Source: Terriglobia bacterium
GTDB lineage: Bacteria; Acidobacteriota; Terriglobia; Terriglobales; Acidobacteriaceae
Reading direction: 5' to 3'
Assembly: GCA_020073565.1 (NCBI GenBank)
Contig: JAIQEY010000003.1
Location: 1-64,000, forward strand
DNA length: 64,000 bases
Shown: in pieces, positions 24,403-33,442 of the stretch
Position numbering within the stretch: the stretch's first letter is position 1
How the letters are laid out: every line of letters starts with the position of its first letter
Made by a program: the position numbers and the translations under genes
The notes under the pieces: generated by a model
What the model saw: only the letters and a program-made list of their open reading frames with translations
Databases searched by the model: none
What the model was told of the DNA's origin: nothing

Positions 24403-25932
24403 TCAAGCGGCCCATTCTTCGTTAGACGCCGGAAGCGGCTGCGGAAGCCGGTCGACCACCTCGGCGAGGGTGGCGAGTTTTTGGGCGACTTCCGGCCGCA
24501 GCATGTCGGCACGGAAACGCCAGCGCCAATTCCCTCGATCGCGGCTCGGGACATTCATGCGTGCTTCGCTTCCCAGGCCGAGAACATCCTGCAATGGCAC
24601 GACGCACAGGCTGGCCGCGGAACCGAGAGCGGCGCGAATCATCGCCCAGTGCATTCCGTCTTCGGGCCGGCCCAGGCACGCTTCCGCATGATGGCGCTCG
24701 CGCTCGGTCGCTCCCGATTCCCACCAGCCCCGCAGCGTGTCGTTGTCATGGGTTCCGGTATAGACAACCTTGTCCGGCGTGAAGGTGTGCGGGAGGTGCG
24801 TATGCGCACCGGGATCGCCAAAGCCGAATTGCAGCACGGCCATCCCGGGAATCTTCAGGCGGTCGCGAAGTTCATGCACGTCAGCCGTAATGTAGCCCAG
24901 ATCCTCCGCGAAAAACGGCAGGCCGCCCAGCGCCTCGCGCAGTTTCAGGAACAACTCGTCTTTGGGCCCGTCTACCCAGCGGCCGTGAATCGCAGTGGGC
25001 TCGCTCGCGGGGATCTCCCAAAACTGCGAGAAGCCGCGGAAGTGATCGAGACGAATATAGTCGAAGTTGTGCGTTGCCCAGCGCAGGCGGTCGATCCACC
25101 ACGCAAAGCCCTGCGCCTTCATCACGTCCCAGCGATACACAGGATTCCCCCAGCGTTGCCCATCTTTGCTGAAGAAATCCGGAGGGACACCGGCGACGAC
25201 CTCGGGGTCGAGATCGGCGTTGAGGCGAAACAGATCGGGATGCGTCCAAACGTCGGCGCTGTCAAAATTCAGAAAGATGGCGATGTCGCCGACCATGCGA
25301 ATCGAGTGCTGTGCGCAATACACGCGCAGGGCTTGCCACTGTTCGAAGAAGAAGAATTGCACCGCGCGACGAACATCGAGCTCGGCGAGCATTTCCGTGT
25401 GCATCCGATCGAGCACCGCCGGATCACGATGTGCCAGTTCGTGGGGCCAGCGATTCCAACTTTCCAGATGAAAACGGGCGCGCAGACCATCGAAGAGGAC
25501 GAAGTCATCGAGCCACCATTCGTTTTGATGGCAGAACGTCTCGAAACGGGAGCGCGCGGTACCGGCTGCGGAACGCAGGAAGTTGCGGGCTGCCTCGAAT
25601 AGCAACGGCATCTTGCGCCGGAACACGAAGGGATAATCGACCGGTTCGACGCCGTCGGGAAGCGGGTCCACCTGGGCGCGATCAATCCATCCGCGATCGG
25701 CCAGCCGGCCAAGGCTGATCAGCAGCGGATTTCCAGCAAACGCGGAAGTGGAAGAGTAAGGGGAATCACCGAAGCCGAGCGGCCCGAGCGGCAACACCTG
25801 CCAGAGGCCCTGGCGGGCGGAAGCGAGGAAGTCCGCAAAGGCATAAGCCGACGAACCAAAGTCGCCGATCCCGCCGCGCGAAGGCAGCGACGTCGGATGA
25901 AGCAGAATTCCGCTGGCGCGTGGAAAGGACAT
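24403..25932 (-). CDS. malQ: 4-alpha-glucanotransferase (amylomaltase)
   Basis: GH77 enzyme that transfers alpha-1,4-glucan segments between maltodextrins; cytoplasmic glycogen/maltodextrin metabolism. The 509 residues match the bacterial short form. Markers: RASGILLHPTSLPSRGGIGD, QVLPLGPLGFGDSPYSS, the nucleophile region YIRLDHFRGFSQFW (Asp), the acid in FFAEDLGYITADV and the third carboxylate in YTGTHDNDTLRGWW. The start is ATG at 25932; a hairpin-forming 7-bp repeat pair lies immediately upstream. No other glycogen genes are in the window. Confidence 0.96.
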   Translation of the reverse strand: MSFPRASGILLHPTSLPSRGGIGDFGSSAYAFADFLASARQGLWQVLPLGPLGFGDSPYSSTSAFAGNPLLISLGRLADRGWIDRAQVDPLPDGVEPVDYPFVFRRKMPLLFEAARNFLRSAAGTARSRFETFCHQNEWWLDDFVLFDGLRARFHLESWNRWPHELAHRDPAVLDRMHTEMLAELDVRRAVQFFFFEQWQALRVYCAQHSIRMVGDIAIFLNFDSADVWTHPDLFRLNADLDPEVVAGVPPDFFSKDGQRWGNPVYRWDVMKAQGFAWWIDRLRWATHNFDYIRLDHFRGFSQFWEIPASEPTAIHGRWVDGPKDELFLKLREALGGLPFFAEDLGYITADVHELRDRLKIPGMAVLQFGFGDPGAHTHLPHTFTPDKVVYTGTHDNDTLRGWWESGATERERHHAEACLGRPEDGMHWAMIRAALGSAASLCVVPLQDVLGLGSEARMNVPSRDRGNWRWRFRADMLRPEVAQKLATLAEVVDRLPQPLPASNEEWAA

Positions 25933-25940
25933 TACACGCA

Positions 25941-26041
25941 GTTCTCAGTTCTCGGTTCTCAGTTCTCAGAACAAACCACTGGGCTGCAGTTCCCGGTTCA
26001 GTTACTGGTTTTGCTGAGAACTGAGAACTGGGAACTGAGAA
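25941..26041. repeat. Facing 7-bp tandem arrays forming a long hairpin
   Basis: Left arm 25941-25968: four units GTTCTCA, GTTCTCG, GTTCTCA, GTTCTCA. Right arm 26014-26041: four units CTGAGAA, CTGAGAA, CTGGGAA, CTGAGAA. The arms are reverse complements over about 28 bp with only one or two mismatches. Between them a degenerate set of similar 7-mers (GGTTCAG, TTACTGG) continues the pattern. The element fills the whole gap between ppiD stop and malQ start. Confidence 0.85.
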
Positions 26042-26044
26042 CTC

Positions 26045-28033
26045 TTACGAGCCTTCTTCCGCTCCTCGGCGCGTGAGGTTTTTCATTTCTTCCTGGTTGA
26101 TTTTGATCCGGTTGGATTTTTCCATGTCCTTGCGCAGGTTCCCGACGAACAGGCCAAACAGATCGTTCTGCTTGGTCTGAAGGAGCGACTCGCGAATCTG
26201 ATCCTTCTTCTGCGCATAGTCCTGGTCGGTAGGCTCCTGTCTTTCGAGCAGGTGAGCTACTACACCATTGGCGCCGGTGTTGATGGGGCCGCTGATCTCA
26301 CCCGGTTTGAGCGAGAAGACAACGTTCCCTGCGCCAGCCATGGAACCTACGTCGGGCACCTGGCCATCGGGCAGGACGAGATCGCTGGTCTTCACAGTCG
26401 CGCCCAGTTCCTTCGCAGCTTTCTTCAGGTCGTGTTCGGATTTCGCCCGGTCGGACAGTTCCTGCGTCTTCTGCTGCAGCAGGAAGCCGGCACGCTCGTT
26501 CTTGAATTCTGTCTCAACCCGCGCGTGAATTTCCTCGAAGGTGGGAGTCGCGGGAGGCAGGACGGCAACCAACTGGAAGACAACGTACCCTTGCGGGATT
26601 TGCACTACATCAGGTGGGGATTTCTCGCTCTCGTTAAAAATGGCGTCCGTCAACTGCGGGGACGCTGCCAGGCCCGGCGGGTTCGCGCCACGGCTGAAAA
26701 ATTCGGTAGTGATCGCCGGCACGCCTTTGGAGGCAGCGGCCTTGTCAAGCCCGTCCGTGCGTGCCTGGCTGAGCAAGGTGTTGGCGGCGGCTTCTGTGGC
26801 GCGGGCGACCTTCTGTTGTTTCACTTTTGTTTCGATCTCGGTCTTCACTTCGGCCAGCGTCTTGAGGTGGGCGTCTTGCTTGTCCTCAACGCGGATGATG
26901 TGGAAGCCATAACTGCTCTTGACCAGATCGCTGGTCTGGCCTTTGGGGAGTGAATAGGCCGCCTTTTCGAATTCAGGAACAGTACGCCCGCGCCCGATCC
27001 AACCCAGTTCTCCGCCGCTCTTGGCGCTGCCCGGATCATCGGAGTATTTCTCTGCCAGCTTGGCGAAGTCTCCACCGGACTTGACTTCTTTCAAAACATC
27101 TTCGGCTTTCTTGCGAGCATCGGCGACCGCCTTCTCATCCTCCTTCGCTCCCGGCGCGGGAAGAGGAGTCTTGATCAAGATATGGCTGACCTTGACTTGC
27201 TCGGGAACGCGGTACTCGTCGCGATGGTCGTTGTAGTATGCCTGCACGTCGGCAGCGGAAACACTGGTTGCAGCCTCCAGCTTGGATGAGTCGATAATGG
27301 CGTACTTGATCTTCCGCTTCTCAGGTATGGAATTGTTGTAGTTCGCCTTGTTGCGATCGTAGTAGGCTTTGAGTTCCTGATCGGTGGGATGCAATCCTTT
27401 CAGGAGATCGGCCTGGGTAAGCACCGCGTACTCGAACTTGACCTTGGTATTCCGGCGCTCGAATTCGTCGCGAACTTCCTGCTCCCCAACAAATGCTCCG
27501 CTCCTGACAAGGGCCTGCAGTTTGCGGATCAGAATGTCGTCTTTTACAAGTTGCTCAAATTGAGGGACGGGAAGGTCGAAGGCGCGCTGGACAAGGTTCT
27601 CGTATTCTTCCCGCCCAATAAATTTGCCGTCGGGAAACAGATTGGCGCCCAGTTGCCCCTGGTGCAGTTCCTCACGCAGTTCGTCATCGCTGACGCGCAG
27701 GCCCATCCGGTGTGCTTCCGCAATGACCGCTTTCTTGCTGATCAGTTGTTCGGCTGCCTGGCTGGCGAAATAGGGCATCAACATCTGAGCCTGGGCTCCG
27801 CCCTGGGGGAACTGCTGGCGGATCATGGACTTGGCCTGGCGCTGTACTTCGTCCATCGTCACTTGCTGATCGCCGATGGTCGCCAGTACGCCGCGCTCGG
27901 GCGTGCCGATACCGAGGCTGGAGCCGACTCCGCCGGGAATGAGAGTGATCGCCATCGAGGCACAGATGAGGACGAGCAGCGCGCCGAGAATGATTTTCAC
28001 GGTGGGCCCTGCATTTTGCAGCTGTCGAATCAT
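26045..28033 (-). CDS. PpiD/SurA-like peptidyl-prolyl cis-trans isomerase
   Basis: Membrane-anchored periplasmic foldase of 662 residues. One N-terminal helix (IILGALLVLICASMAITLIP), then a SurA_N-like chaperone segment starting at about residue 50 (ATIGDQQVTMDEVQRQ), and a parvulin rotamase domain at about residues 281-380 (VKVSHILIKTP, GGDFAKLAEKYSDDPGS, GGELGWIGRGRTVPEFE, SSYGFHIIRVED). A second helical and partial rotamase-like region fills the C-terminus. The layout is that of PpiD, which assists folding of exported proteins. It starts at ATG 28033, about 220 bp from the divergent GH2 gene. Confidence 0.9.
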   Translation of the reverse strand: MIRQLQNAGPTVKIILGALLVLICASMAITLIPGGVGSSLGIGTPERGVLATIGDQQVTMDEVQRQAKSMIRQQFPQGGAQAQMLMPYFASQAAEQLISKKAVIAEAHRMGLRVSDDELREELHQGQLGANLFPDGKFIGREEYENLVQRAFDLPVPQFEQLVKDDILIRKLQALVRSGAFVGEQEVRDEFERRNTKVKFEYAVLTQADLLKGLHPTDQELKAYYDRNKANYNNSIPEKRKIKYAIIDSSKLEAATSVSAADVQAYYNDHRDEYRVPEQVKVSHILIKTPLPAPGAKEDEKAVADARKKAEDVLKEVKSGGDFAKLAEKYSDDPGSAKSGGELGWIGRGRTVPEFEKAAYSLPKGQTSDLVKSSYGFHIIRVEDKQDAHLKTLAEVKTEIETKVKQQKVARATEAAANTLLSQARTDGLDKAAASKGVPAITTEFFSRGANPPGLAASPQLTDAIFNESEKSPPDVVQIPQGYVVFQLVAVLPPATPTFEEIHARVETEFKNERAGFLLQQKTQELSDRAKSEHDLKKAAKELGATVKTSDLVLPDGQVPDVGSMAGAGNVVFSLKPGEISGPINTGANGVVAHLLERQEPTDQDYAQKKDQIRESLLQTKQNDLFGLFVGNLRKDMEKSNRIKINQEEMKNLTRRGAEEGS

Positions 28034-28257
28034 GGTCTGGTTAACTCCAAGCTGAACGCGAGAATCTTTGATTATAAACTAGCGCCAGCATGGAAAATGG
28101 CGGGTCCGGAGCGAGTGTTACGTGGCGGTACGAACCCTTTGAGGAAATCCCCAAAAACTCTGTATTGAATCGAATTAATAAAAGTGGTATCAAGCTTAAG
28201 ACGACTTCCAGCAGAATCCGTCCGCTGCCAAACGAATCATCGCCGTAGAGGAACTTC

Positions 28258-30933
28258 ATGACAACCTTTCGCTTCTTAGTCGCGGCCTTTCTACCTGCCC
28301 TCGCTTTGGGGCAGTCCAGTTTCAGACCTGCTTCTGCTCTCAAGTTGCCATTGCGCGAGGGCTGGGCTCTGCAATCTTCGCCAAAGGTTGCGGAAACGGG
28401 TGAAGCCATCTCGAACGCTACCTTTCAGCCAAAGGGCTGGCTAAAGGTAACGGTTCCGGCCACGGTGGTGGCCGCCCAATTGAAGAACGGTCTGCTTCCA
28501 GATCCTTTTTACGGCATGAACCTGCGGCAGTACCCAGGCGTCAGTTATCCGATTGGCTTTAATTTTTCGAACATCCCGATGCCACCCGACAGCCCGTATG
28601 CGGTTTCGTGGTGGTATCGAAGGGAGTTCGCGTTGCCTCATGAGTATGGTGGCAAGACGGTGTGGTTGAATTTTCGGGGGATCAACTATCGCGCTAATAT
28701 TTTCCTCAACGGAAAGCAGATCGCAAGCTCGAACGAAGTTGCTGGGACATGGCGCACGTACGAGTTCAACATCACATCCGCAGTGAAGTTTGGCGCGAAC
28801 GTGCTGGCGGTGCAAGTCTGGGCGCCGACCGAGGAAAGCCTGGCGATCACCTTCGTGGACTGGAATCCTTCCCCACCGGACAAGAACATGGGGTTGTTTC
28901 GCGACGTCTACCTGACATCGAGCGGCCTCGTAGCACTCCGGCATCCTTCGGTTGTATCGAAGGTAGATTCGCCTGCCAATCGCTCTGCGCATTTGACCGT
29001 GACTGCCCTCGTGAAGAATGCCAGCGATCAACCCGTCAAGGGCACGCTGAAAGGGAGAATCGAGAAGATCGAATTCTCGCAACCAGTCGAACTGGCTGCG
29101 GGGGAATCGAAGGACATCGTTTTTTCGCCCGAGCAGTATCCGCAGCTCAATGTCAGTAACCCGCGCCTGTGGTGGCCGGCGCAGATGGGCACGCCGAATC
29201 TGCACGACCTTGATCTGTCGTTTGAGATCGACGGCAAGGTTTCCGATTCATCGCACACGCAATTCGGTATTCGTGAGATCACTTCCGAAGTCGCGGAGCA
29301 AGCGCCGGATCGCTTTAAGCGTCTGTTCAAGATCAACGGCAAGAACATCCTGATTCGCGGCGGCGGCTGGACGCCCGACATGATGCTGCGCGATGATTCC
29401 CAGCGCATGGCGGACGAATTTCGCTATGTGCGCGACATGGGTCTGAACACGATCCGGCTGGAAGGGAAACTAGAGACTGATGAATTTCTGGAAATGGCCG
29501 ACCGGCAGGGCATTCTGGTCATGGCCGGATGGTGCTGCTGCGACTTCTGGGAACACTGGGGCAATTGGAAGGATGAGGATTTCGGAATCGCCAGGAATTC
29601 GTTGCGTGACCAGATCTACCGATTGCGAAGCCATCCAAGCCTGGTGATGTGGTTAAACGGCAGCGACAATCCTCCGCCCCCGGACGTGGAGGAAATGTAT
29701 CTCAAGGTGGAGAAGGATCTGCTGTGGCCGAATCCGGTCGTGTCGTCGGCGACGGCCAAGCCAACCACGGTCACGGGCGAGAGCGGGGGAAAGATGTCTG
29801 GTCCCTACGAGTACGTCGCGCCTTCGTACTGGATGAGCGATCCGCATCGCCCACCACAAGAACAGTCCTGCAATCCCGGCGGGTGTGGCGGGGCGTATGG
29901 ATTCAATACTGAGACCAGCATGGGACCAGCCGTTCCGGTAGTCGAAAGCGTCCGGCGCATGGTTCCCAAGGATCACCTTTGGCCGGTGGACGACGACTGG
30001 AATTTCCACGCGGGCGGGGGGGCCTTCAAAAACCTGCACGTCTTCACCGATGCCTTGAACGCTCGTTACGGGCAGGCGAACAGCGCCGCGGAGTTCACGT
30101 ACAAATCGCAATTGATGACCTACGAAGGCGTGCGGGCGATGTTTGAGGCGTACAGCCGCAACAAGTACACGTCGACGGGCGTGATTCAGTGGATGCTCAA
30201 CAACTCGTGGCCGTCGATGATCTGGCATCTTTATGATTTCTACCTGCAGCCGGGCGGAGGATATTTTGGGGCGAAGAAAGCCATGCAGGCGCTCGATCCC
30301 GTGTATGGATACGATGACAACTCGGTATGGCTGGTCAGCAGCCAGTACGAGGACGCCAAGGGCCTGAAGCTGACGGCGCGTGTGTTCAATCTTGATGGCA
30401 CCGAGAAGTTCTCAAAAGATGCCACGCTCGATGCGGCCGCCGACAGCACAGCCAAGGTTTTTGCGCTGCCGCAGATCGATGGGTTGTCGCCGGCGTATTT
30501 CCTGGATCTGCGTGTAACCGATGCGGGCGGCAAACTGGCAGGATCGAATTTCTACTGGCTTTCCACCAAGCCAGAAACGCTCGACTGGACGAAGTCGAAC
30601 TGGTATGTGACACCAACCGCCTCGTATGCGGACTACACATCGCTGGCACAATTGCCCAAGACAAAGCTGAACGTTTCCAGCCGGACCCAAAAAGAAGGAT
30701 CTGAGTCGATCACCCACGTGAAGCTTGAAAATCCAACCAAGAACGTGGCCTTCTTTGTGCGGCTGAAGGTTAGTAAGGGCAAGGGGGGAGACGAAATCCT
30801 GCCGGTGATCTGGGAGGATAACTACATTTCGCTGCTGCCGGGAGAGAGGCGGGAGATCAAGGCCACTTATCGGACCAGTGAGCTAGGGACCGAGAAGCCG
30901 GCGGTCGAGGTAAGCGGATGGAACGTGGAGTAG
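28258..30933 (+). CDS. Glycoside hydrolase family 2, exo-beta-D-glucosaminidase-like
   Basis: Exported GH2 enzyme of 891 residues with an N-terminal signal peptide (FLVAAFLPALALGQ). After a sugar-binding jelly-roll (SWWYRREFALP, WLNFRGINYRANIFLNGKQI) and Ig-like domains comes the TIM barrel: DMGLNTIRLEGKLETDEF, MWLNGSDNPPP and AYGFNTETSMGPAV. The Asp in NGSDN and Glu in NTETS match the catalytic pair reported for the exo-chitosanase CsxA, so action on chitosan oligosaccharides is likely. The ATG at 28258 gives a proper signal peptide. The neighbouring ChbG-like deacetylase and transporter may serve the same sugars; this is inference. Confidence 0.88.
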   Translation: MTTFRFLVAAFLPALALGQSSFRPASALKLPLREGWALQSSPKVAETGEAISNATFQPKGWLKVTVPATVVAAQLKNGLLPDPFYGMNLRQYPGVSYPIGFNFSNIPMPPDSPYAVSWWYRREFALPHEYGGKTVWLNFRGINYRANIFLNGKQIASSNEVAGTWRTYEFNITSAVKFGANVLAVQVWAPTEESLAITFVDWNPSPPDKNMGLFRDVYLTSSGLVALRHPSVVSKVDSPANRSAHLTVTALVKNASDQPVKGTLKGRIEKIEFSQPVELAAGESKDIVFSPEQYPQLNVSNPRLWWPAQMGTPNLHDLDLSFEIDGKVSDSSHTQFGIREITSEVAEQAPDRFKRLFKINGKNILIRGGGWTPDMMLRDDSQRMADEFRYVRDMGLNTIRLEGKLETDEFLEMADRQGILVMAGWCCCDFWEHWGNWKDEDFGIARNSLRDQIYRLRSHPSLVMWLNGSDNPPPPDVEEMYLKVEKDLLWPNPVVSSATAKPTTVTGESGGKMSGPYEYVAPSYWMSDPHRPPQEQSCNPGGCGGAYGFNTETSMGPAVPVVESVRRMVPKDHLWPVDDDWNFHAGGGAFKNLHVFTDALNARYGQANSAAEFTYKSQLMTYEGVRAMFEAYSRNKYTSTGVIQWMLNNSWPSMIWHLYDFYLQPGGGYFGAKKAMQALDPVYGYDDNSVWLVSSQYEDAKGLKLTARVFNLDGTEKFSKDATLDAAADSTAKVFALPQIDGLSPAYFLDLRVTDAGGKLAGSNFYWLSTKPETLDWTKSNWYVTPTASYADYTSLAQLPKTKLNVSSRTQKEGSESITHVKLENPTKNVAFFVRLKVSKGKGGDEILPVIWEDNYISLLPGERREIKATYRTSELGTEKPAVEVSGWNVE

Positions 30934-30950
30934 AAGGGTGGGTTCTGACC

Positions 30951-32333
30951 TCATGACTCCGCGAAGTCGATCATGACCGACGCGGTACGGAAGCCTTTCG
31001 TCTTGATTCCCAAGTAGAGCAGGCCAATCACAAACCAGATTCCTCCAGCCACTTTAGCCAGCGGGTTGAGGTTCCACCAGATCAAAGCGCAGAAGACAAA
31101 ACCAAACAGCGGTAACACAGCATCTTTGAGAAAGTGCCGGCGATAGCCGATTTTGGCGACCACGGTGAACTGCCAGAAAGTTGCGAAATTCACGCCCATG
31201 AAAGCGAGGAAGGCCCCGAAGTTCAAAAGTTCGCCGGCGTGCTGGTAGGCGCTGCCAATACGGTTCAAGGCCACAGCCCCGCCGTAGGCGATTAGCCCGA
31301 TCAGTATGATGTTATAGGTAGGTGTGCTGCTTCTCGGACTCAGGTGTCCGAAAACACGTCGTGGAAGGACGCCATCGCGACCCATGCCAAAGAGCAACCG
31401 CGCCGCACCCAGGGTCCCTGTCAACGCACTGCCAAACGCGGCCACGATCAAAATCAGCCCCATGGCATTGAACAAGAGCGCTCCGCCGACCCGGCTGCAG
31501 ATGTCCATGAAAGCCGTTTCGAGGTTAGGGAACGAGCGCCAGTCCGGCCAGACGCGCGCGCCGAGGTAGGCTTCGAACCCGCTGCACACGCCAGCAAAGA
31601 TACAGGTCAGCACGACCGCGAGCAGCACATTGCGCTTGGGGTTTTCGACGTCCTCCGCAAGCGTGGTCACGCCATCGAAGCCAATATAGGTCAGGGCAGC
31701 AAAGGAGGTTGCCGTCCAGATGCGGTGCGAGTTAAAGGTCTTCGGGTCGTAGAACGGCTGCACAGAGAACAGGCCATTCCAGCCCTGGCCTCCGTAAAGG
31801 TATCGAATGGCGAGCACGACGAAGAAGCCGACTACGACGGTCATGAAAGCAAGCAGGATCTTGTTGGCCCGAGCCGAGGAGCGGACCCCAGCGAGATTGA
31901 GCGCAGTGATGATTCCGGCAATGATGACGGCCCACACCGCGAAAGGAACAGCTGGCACGTAGCGCTCATGCAGGGCAGTCGAGATCCACACCGTGTTGAT
32001 CAGCGGCTGGAGCAAGTAATCCAGGAACATGGCCCAACCCGCCAGAAAGCCAAGGTGGGGATTGAGACCCCGGCCAACATAGGTGTATGCCGATCCCGCG
32101 GTGGGATAGAGAGCAGCCATGCGGCCATAGCTGACGGCGGTGATCAGCATGGCGAACAGGGCGATCGCGATGGTGGTTAGAAAATGGCCGTCCGATAACT
32201 TCTGGGCCACGCCGTAGAGAGGCACCGGCGCGATCGGCTGAATGAGCACAATGCCGTAAAAGATCAGGTCCCAGAGGCTGAGAACACGCTTCAGGCGCGG
32301 CGCGGATGCTGGAGTAGCGGAGGATGAAGTCAT
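30951..32333 (-). CDS. APC family amino acid/polyamine permease
   Basis: Integral membrane transporter of 460 residues with about 12 helices. Family signatures: LSLWDLIFYGIVLIQPIAP in helix 1, YPTAGSAYTYVGRGLNPHLG in helix 2-3, LTYIGFDGVTTLAEDVENPK in helix 6 and RLLFGMGRDGVLPRRVF after helix 8. The substrate is not determined; the closest general type is the amino-acid/proton symporters (AAT/YdgF-like). It is convergent with the GH2 gene (17 bp between stops) and divergent from the ChbG-like gene. Confidence 0.9.
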   Translation of the reverse strand: MTSSSATPASAPRLKRVLSLWDLIFYGIVLIQPIAPVPLYGVAQKLSDGHFLTTIAIALFAMLITAVSYGRMAALYPTAGSAYTYVGRGLNPHLGFLAGWAMFLDYLLQPLINTVWISTALHERYVPAVPFAVWAVIIAGIITALNLAGVRSSARANKILLAFMTVVVGFFVVLAIRYLYGGQGWNGLFSVQPFYDPKTFNSHRIWTATSFAALTYIGFDGVTTLAEDVENPKRNVLLAVVLTCIFAGVCSGFEAYLGARVWPDWRSFPNLETAFMDICSRVGGALLFNAMGLILIVAAFGSALTGTLGAARLLFGMGRDGVLPRRVFGHLSPRSSTPTYNIILIGLIAYGGAVALNRIGSAYQHAGELLNFGAFLAFMGVNFATFWQFTVVAKIGYRRHFLKDAVLPLFGFVFCALIWWNLNPLAKVAGGIWFVIGLLYLGIKTKGFRTASVMIDFAES

Positions 32334-32485
32334 TCCATCACCAAATTGTCAGACTCTCTGGAGAATTCCCCTCGCATTCTATCTGGACGAAGTATTCTGT
32401 CAATGAAAAACGCTGGCTATTAAAACGATTCTCGCCTATATTTCTGCCATCCTGCAGGAAATCCAGCACGCGAGGTGCAGCCACT

Positions 32486-33442
32486 ATGAAGAATAAACTC
32501 CGTTTTCTTCCGATCCTTCTTTGCTCGACCGGTGCATTGCTTGCCCAGACTGTTGCCCCCGCGCCAAGTCCCGCCAAAAGCGTTCAGGAGCGGCTGGGAT
32601 ATCCCGCCTCGGCGCGGCTGCTGATCATTCATGCCGACGATCTGGGAATGAATCACTCGGTGAACCGGGCCACATTCGAAGCGCTCGAGAAAGGCTGGAT
32701 TACGTCCGCCAGCATCCTCGTGCCCTGCCCGTGGTTTCCCGAGGTGGCGAAGTGGGCGAGGGAGCACCCCGACGCCGATGTCGGAATTCACCAGGCCCTC
32801 AACAGCGAATGGACGAACCTTCGCTGGGGTCCTGTGAGCCCAAATGACAAGGTAGCCAGCCTGCTGGACGCGGACGGGTATCTTCCCCTCGAAACGCCGG
32901 CCGTCGCGCAAAATGCCAAACTCCCAGAGGTTGAGACCGAACTGCGGGCGCAAATCGATCGCGCCAAATCTGCGGGCATTCATCTTACGCACCTGGATAC
33001 GCACATGGCCGCCTTGTTCGGCTCAACCGATCTGTACAAGCTGTATCAAAGGATGGGGTACAGCTACGGTCTGCCGATCCTGGAAGAGTGGGAGGGGACT
33101 CACGGTCCGATCAGTATAGCGCCGCCAGCAGACGAGGTTCTGATCCAGAAGGTCATTTCCATCAATCCAGGAATCGAAGCGAAAGACTGGGCAAATTGGT
33201 ACGAGAAGCAGCTTGCGGCGCTCGGTCCGGGCGTTTATCAGATCATTGTGCATCTCGCATACGATGACGAAGAGATGCGGGGCGCAACCTACGATCATCC
33301 CGATTGGGGCGCCGCATGGCGGCAGCACGATCTGGACATGGTCAAAAGCCCAGAGTTCCAGCAGTTCCTGAAACAGCAGGGCTTCGTGCTGGTGGGCTGG
33401 AGGGAGTTAGCAAAAGCATTGCCGAAGAACTACGGCAAGTGA
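32486..33442 (+). CDS. ChbG/HpnK family carbohydrate deacetylase, exported
   Basis: Polysaccharide-deacetylase-like TIM-barrel enzyme of 318 residues; family members remove an acetyl group from chitooligosaccharides (ChbG) or hopanoid-linked GlcNAc (HpnK). A signal peptide is visible (LRFLPILLCSTGALLA). Metal-site motifs: LIIHADDLGMNHSVN, DVGIHQALNSEW and THLDTHMAALFG, then VHLAYDDEEMRG. The ATG at 32486 with GAGGTG 10 nt upstream is preferred over the ATG at 32324, which lies inside the divergent permease. The gene ends 13 bp inside the convergent CRTAC1 gene. A role with the GH2 enzyme in chitin/chitosan use is plausible. Confidence 0.86.
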   Translation: MKNKLRFLPILLCSTGALLAQTVAPAPSPAKSVQERLGYPASARLLIIHADDLGMNHSVNRATFEALEKGWITSASILVPCPWFPEVAKWAREHPDADVGIHQALNSEWTNLRWGPVSPNDKVASLLDADGYLPLETPAVAQNAKLPEVETELRAQIDRAKSAGIHLTHLDTHMAALFGSTDLYKLYQRMGYSYGLPILEEWEGTHGPISIAPPADEVLIQKVISINPGIEAKDWANWYEKQLAALGPGVYQIIVHLAYDDEEMRGATYDHPDWGAAWRQHDLDMVKSPEFQQFLKQQGFVLVGWRELAKALPKNYGK